Of a DNA stretch of 7,641 bases, positions 5,376 to 7,641 are shown in pieces (positions within the stretch are counted from its first letter, which is position 1; each line of letters opens with the position of its first letter). Under the pieces are notes generated by a model that was not told the DNA's origin, ran no database searches, and was given only the letters and a program-made list of their open reading frames with translations. The DNA is from Acidimicrobiia bacterium (GTDB taxonomy: Bacteria > Actinomycetota > Acidimicrobiia > Spongiisociales > JAHEDJ01). The DNA lies in contig JAUVQS010000070.1 of the NCBI GenBank assembly GCA_030598025.1, positions 1 through 7,641 of the forward strand, in the 5' to 3' direction. A program made the position numbers and the translations under genes.

Positions 5376-6785
5376 ATGCTGCGAAAAGTGATGCGCCGAA
5401 TCGCCTTCTCTTCGATCATTCTCCTGGTCCTCAGCTCCGCCTGGCCGGCCCTGGCGACCGAACCGGGATCTGTGGTTGCGGAGCTGGAGTTTCGCAATTA
5501 CGCCGCCGAGTCCGGTACGTCGATCGATGTCAACGATCTCGAAGCGTTGATCGATGACACCGACGCAGTCGAGCGAGATCTCTATTTCGTGATCCTGGCG
5601 TCGAATCCGGCGGGAGGCAACGACCTGTTCGCGGCGCGCCTGCTCGAATTGCAGCTCAATGGCACCGTGGTGGTCATCTCTCCCGATGAGATTGGAGCGG
5701 CTTCGCTGATTCTCGACGACGAGGCAGTCGCCGAGGCGATCGACGCCGCCTACGGCGAGTTTTTCGATCGAGACGACCTCGGTGCGTTGGAGACCTTCTC
5801 GAAGAGGCTTCCAGATGCCGGCGAGGCGGTGACCGCCACAACGGCCGCCGTCAACCAACCGGCGCCGGGAGCCCAGGCATCGTCTGACGAAGGTGGTGGC
5901 GGCGGTGGAGGTTTCTTCCTCATCTTCATCCTGGCCATCGTTGGTGTTGTCGGATTCATGCTGTGGCGTAACTCTCGCCGAGACAAAGAGGTCGTCGAAG
6001 GGCGGCTGGATGAGGCTAAGGCCGAGCTCAAAGGCCAGTTGGACGTCATTGCCAACGAGATACTTGACCTGTCTGATCGGGTCACGGTTGCCGAGATCGA
6101 TGAGGCACTTGCCCACTATCGAGCGGCCAACGACACCTACACAGGGGTTTCAGAAGCTTCTGAAGCGGCCGGCACCCTCACGGAACTCGAAGCGCTATCC
6201 GATCGGCTCGACCGTGCCAGGTGGCAACTCGAAGCAGCCGAGGCGCTGGTCGAGGGCAGGGACGTTCCCCCCGAACCGGAGGATCGACCCGCCCATTGCT
6301 TCTTTGATCCGTCTCATCGTGCCGGGGTCGAGGAGGCTGAAATTCGGACTCCCGCCGGTTCCAAGATGGTGAGCGTTTGCAGGGAGTGTGCGTCAAAGCT
6401 GCGCAAAGGTGAGACGCCGACGCCGCGATCTATCAACGTCGGCGGGCGGCCCGTTCCGGCACCCCGGGCGCCGAGATCCTACGGTGGTGGCGGTCTCGAT
6501 TGGCTCGGGACATTTTCGATCCTCCTCGGTGGGCGGGACAAGGGAGTTCCCTACGACTTCGGGCGCACCCGCGGCGTTCGGGGGAGCAGCAGCAGCCGGG
6601 GAGGCGGGGGATCGATTCTTGGCCGGCTCGGATCTCGTAGCAGTCGCACTGCGCCAATCAGGCGCCGGAGCACGTCAAGGTCGACGTCGCGTCGAACGAC
6701 CACCAAGCGGCCCCGGTCGACGAGTTCAAGCAGCAGCCGTACGTCGGCACCGAAGGTGAAAGGCAGGGCTCGCCGCCGCCGGTAG
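5376..6785 (+). CDS. Signal-peptide, single-TM protein with TPM/Rv1476-like domain, Cys/His cluster and Ser/Arg-rich tail
   Basis: Function unknown; it probably works with PspA encoded just downstream. Seen in 469 residues: a signal peptide 1-27 (basic start, hydrophobic core, ALA before Thr28), then an extracytoplasmic alpha/beta domain about 30-148. The segment LYFVILAS (69-76)...TVVVISPDEIGAASL (97-111) resembles TPM-like or actinobacterial Rv1476-type domains. A Gly-rich linker ends in seven Gly (173-179), a TM helix spans about 180-197, and a basic stop-transfer NSRRDK follows. A cytoplasmic coiled coil covers about 203-295. HCFFDPSH (307-314) and VCREC (334-338) give Cys308, His314, Cys335 and Cys338, a possible zinc site. 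The tail is Gly-rich, then Ser/Arg/Thr-rich and very basic (about 397-469). Actinobacterial TPM proteins known to me share this layout. The start is uncertain: ATG 5376 lacks a close Shine-Dalgarno, and GTG 5388 or ATG 5391 also keep the signal peptide. A TATGCT at 5375-5380 could be a -10 for a leaderless GTG 5388. Confidence 0.8.
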   Translation: MLRKVMRRIAFSSIILLVLSSAWPALATEPGSVVAELEFRNYAAESGTSIDVNDLEALIDDTDAVERDLYFVILASNPAGGNDLFAARLLELQLNGTVVVISPDEIGAASLILDDEAVAEAIDAAYGEFFDRDDLGALETFSKRLPDAGEAVTATTAAVNQPAPGAQASSDEGGGGGGGFFLIFILAIVGVVGFMLWRNSRRDKEVVEGRLDEAKAELKGQLDVIANEILDLSDRVTVAEIDEALAHYRAANDTYTGVSEASEAAGTLTELEALSDRLDRARWQLEAAEALVEGRDVPPEPEDRPAHCFFDPSHRAGVEEAEIRTPAGSKMVSVCRECASKLRKGETPTPRSINVGGRPVPAPRAPRSYGGGGLDWLGTFSILLGGRDKGVPYDFGRTRGVRGSSSSRGGGGSILGRLGSRSSRTAPIRRRSTSRSTSRRTTTKRPRSTSSSSSRTSAPKVKGRARRRR

Positions 6786-6792
6786 ACCGACC

Positions 6793-6817
6793 GAGTCCGC
6801 CGTCTCAGCGGCTCTTT
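6793..6817 (+). terminator. Weak hairpin with short T-run between membrane-protein gene and pspA
   Basis: GAG-t-CCGC (6793-6800) pairs with GCGG-CTC (6808-6814) around a 7-nt loop, followed by TTT at 6815-6817. It is a seven-pair stem with one bulge and a short T-run. It could act as a partial terminator or attenuator that sets the pspA level relative to the upstream gene, but it may be chance. Confidence 0.3.
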
Positions 6818-6864
6818 CGCCGTCTTAGTATGGGCGGCGATCACAAAACGAGATCGGAGAGATC

Positions 6865-7581
6865 ATGTTCAAACGCTTGTGGGGCTACATCAAGGCGTTA
6901 TTCCGGCGTACCGTCGAGGGGGCCATGGATCCTGAGGTCGAGATCGAGCAGGCCATTCAGGAGGCCCGTAGGCAGGACCAGGTTCTTCGCAACCAGGCCG
7001 CCAAGGTCATTGCTCACAGAACTCAGCTCGAAGCCAAGATCGAACAGGCTGCCGATACCGTCGGCGAGGCCCGTGAAATGGCCAAGAAGGCTCTGCTGCG
7101 TGCCGAGGACGCCAAGACGCAAGGTGACGTTGACGGACTGAACAAGTGGACCCAGGCTGCCCAGAGCATCGCTCTCAAGCTCCAGGCCGGCGAGAACAAC
7201 CTCAACGGCTTGAAGGACCAATACGAGATCTCGGTGAACCAGGCCGAAGAAGCCAAGCGCACCGTTCAGCAGAATGCCATGCGCCTCCAGGAGCTGGCAG
7301 CCAAGCGGATGGAGCTGGTCGGACAACTCCAGCAGGCCAAGATGCAAGAAGCCGTCAACTCGGCCGTCGAGTCGATCTCCGCATCGATGGAGCACGAAGC
7401 TCCCAGCCTCGACAAGGTCCAGGACAAGATTCAGGTTCGACTATCCGAAGCCAAGGCGCGATCCGAGTTGCGTGCGGCAACCCCCGAAGGAACGGAAGCA
7501 GAGTTGCGCGATGCGATCTCCCTGGCCCAGGCGGATACGAAGCTCGAAGAGCTGAAGGCGGAACTCGGGTTGATGGAGTGA
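6865..7581 (+). CDS. pspA: PspA/IM30 family membrane-stress protein
   Basis: Peripheral membrane protein of the phage-shock-protein/Vipp1 (ESCRT-III-like) superfamily that assembles on stressed or curved inner membrane and limits proton leakage. Seen in 238 residues: an N-terminal amphipathic, basic helix MFKRLWGYIKALFRR (1-15) suited to membrane insertion, then the conserved DPE (22-24) opening a long, almost wholly helical Ala/Gln/Glu/Lys-rich coiled coil to about residue 190. A flexible segment near 205-213 and a final helix (about 214-237) follow. No membrane-spanning segment or cysteine is present. Length is close to E. coli PspA (222). ATG 6865 has GGAGA (6856-6860) 4 nt upstream. No PspF or PspBC genes are visible, so control must differ from the proteobacterial system, as in other Actinobacteria. 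The 79-nt spacing and shared strand make the anchored protein upstream the most likely partner. Confidence 0.95.
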   Translation: MFKRLWGYIKALFRRTVEGAMDPEVEIEQAIQEARRQDQVLRNQAAKVIAHRTQLEAKIEQAADTVGEAREMAKKALLRAEDAKTQGDVDGLNKWTQAAQSIALKLQAGENNLNGLKDQYEISVNQAEEAKRTVQQNAMRLQELAAKRMELVGQLQQAKMQEAVNSAVESISASMEHEAPSLDKVQDKIQVRLSEAKARSELRAATPEGTEAELRDAISLAQADTKLEELKAELGLME

Positions 7582-7587
7582 AGAGCC

Positions 7588-7624
7588 ATTAGCAATTAGC
7601 GGGGAACCGCCAGGACATCGCTAA
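7588..7624. repeat. Tandem ATTAGC and inverted TTAGCG/CGCTAA after pspA
   Basis: ATTAGC occurs twice (7588-7593 and 7595-7600). TTAGCG (7596-7601) faces CGCTAA (7619-7624), and GCGG (7599-7602) can also pair with CCGC (7607-7610) in a tight hairpin. It may be part of the pspA terminator, but the window ends at 7641 and no T-run is seen. Confidence 0.3.
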
Positions 7625-7641
7625 CGGTTTGTAGTGCGTCT

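Noticed and set aside
5145..6116. 323-codon open frame on the - strand across bcp and the membrane-protein gene
   Set aside because: It lies antisense to two well-supported genes, shows no recognisable domain, and is expected from high GC and third-position bias.
6551..6844. 97-codon - strand frame with Leu/Arg-rich product opposite the Ser/Arg tail
   Set aside because: Its composition is the mirror of the low-complexity tail; there is no ribosome site or recognisable domain.
1..7641. tRNA, rRNA, insertion sequences or prophage genes
   Set aside because: No cloverleaf, rRNA core motif, transposase or phage structural gene was seen on either strand.

Overview
The window is GC-rich and gene-dense, with many GTG starts and at least one apparently leaderless gene. 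Several genes are of types common in Actinobacteria: a short HhH-GPD repair-like protein, a stand-alone proline dehydrogenase, and PspA beside a membrane protein with a Cys/His cluster. An uncultured or poorly sampled actinobacterial lineage (Acidimicrobiia-like) is the best guess. This is inferred from gene style only, because there is no rRNA or other taxonomic marker here.

Layout: nine protein-coding genes are supported, eight on the + strand and one (ybaK) on the - strand. (1) Bases 50-1537 hold a two-gene block: a beta-hydroxyacid dehydrogenase-family NAD(P) oxidoreductase, then a short HhH-GPD protein lacking the usual catalytic residues. (2) Bases 1538-1838 have no confident gene, only a well-initiated 14-codon ORF followed in frame by a further 43 open codons. 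(3) udk (uridine kinase, 1839-2447) faces ybaK (Cys-tRNA(Pro)/prolyl-tRNA editing hydrolase, 3080-2571). The convergent gap carries three alternating-orientation copies of a 17-bp sequence that can form two mutually exclusive hairpins. (4) proC (from 3094, with a TATACT -10 box placed for a leaderless transcript) overlaps a monofunctional proline dehydrogenase by 4 bp. A Bcp-type peroxiredoxin follows 33 bp later. (5) A secreted/membrane-anchored 469-residue protein has an extracytoplasmic domain, one TM helix, a Cys/His cluster and a Ser/Arg-rich tail. It is followed after 79 bp by pspA, the membrane-stress protein.

How the genes may work together: ProC makes proline from pyrroline-5-carboxylate using NAD(P)H, and proline dehydrogenase reverses this with FAD. 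Their translational coupling suggests a proline/P5C redox cycle or a tunable proline pool. The peroxiredoxin could remove peroxide produced during flavin oxidation. The last two genes look like a membrane-integrity module: an anchored sensor or partner plus the PspA coat protein. Most genes are ordinary housekeeping or stress genes. The least explained parts are the three-copy repeat, the membrane protein beside pspA, and the 1538-1838 gap.
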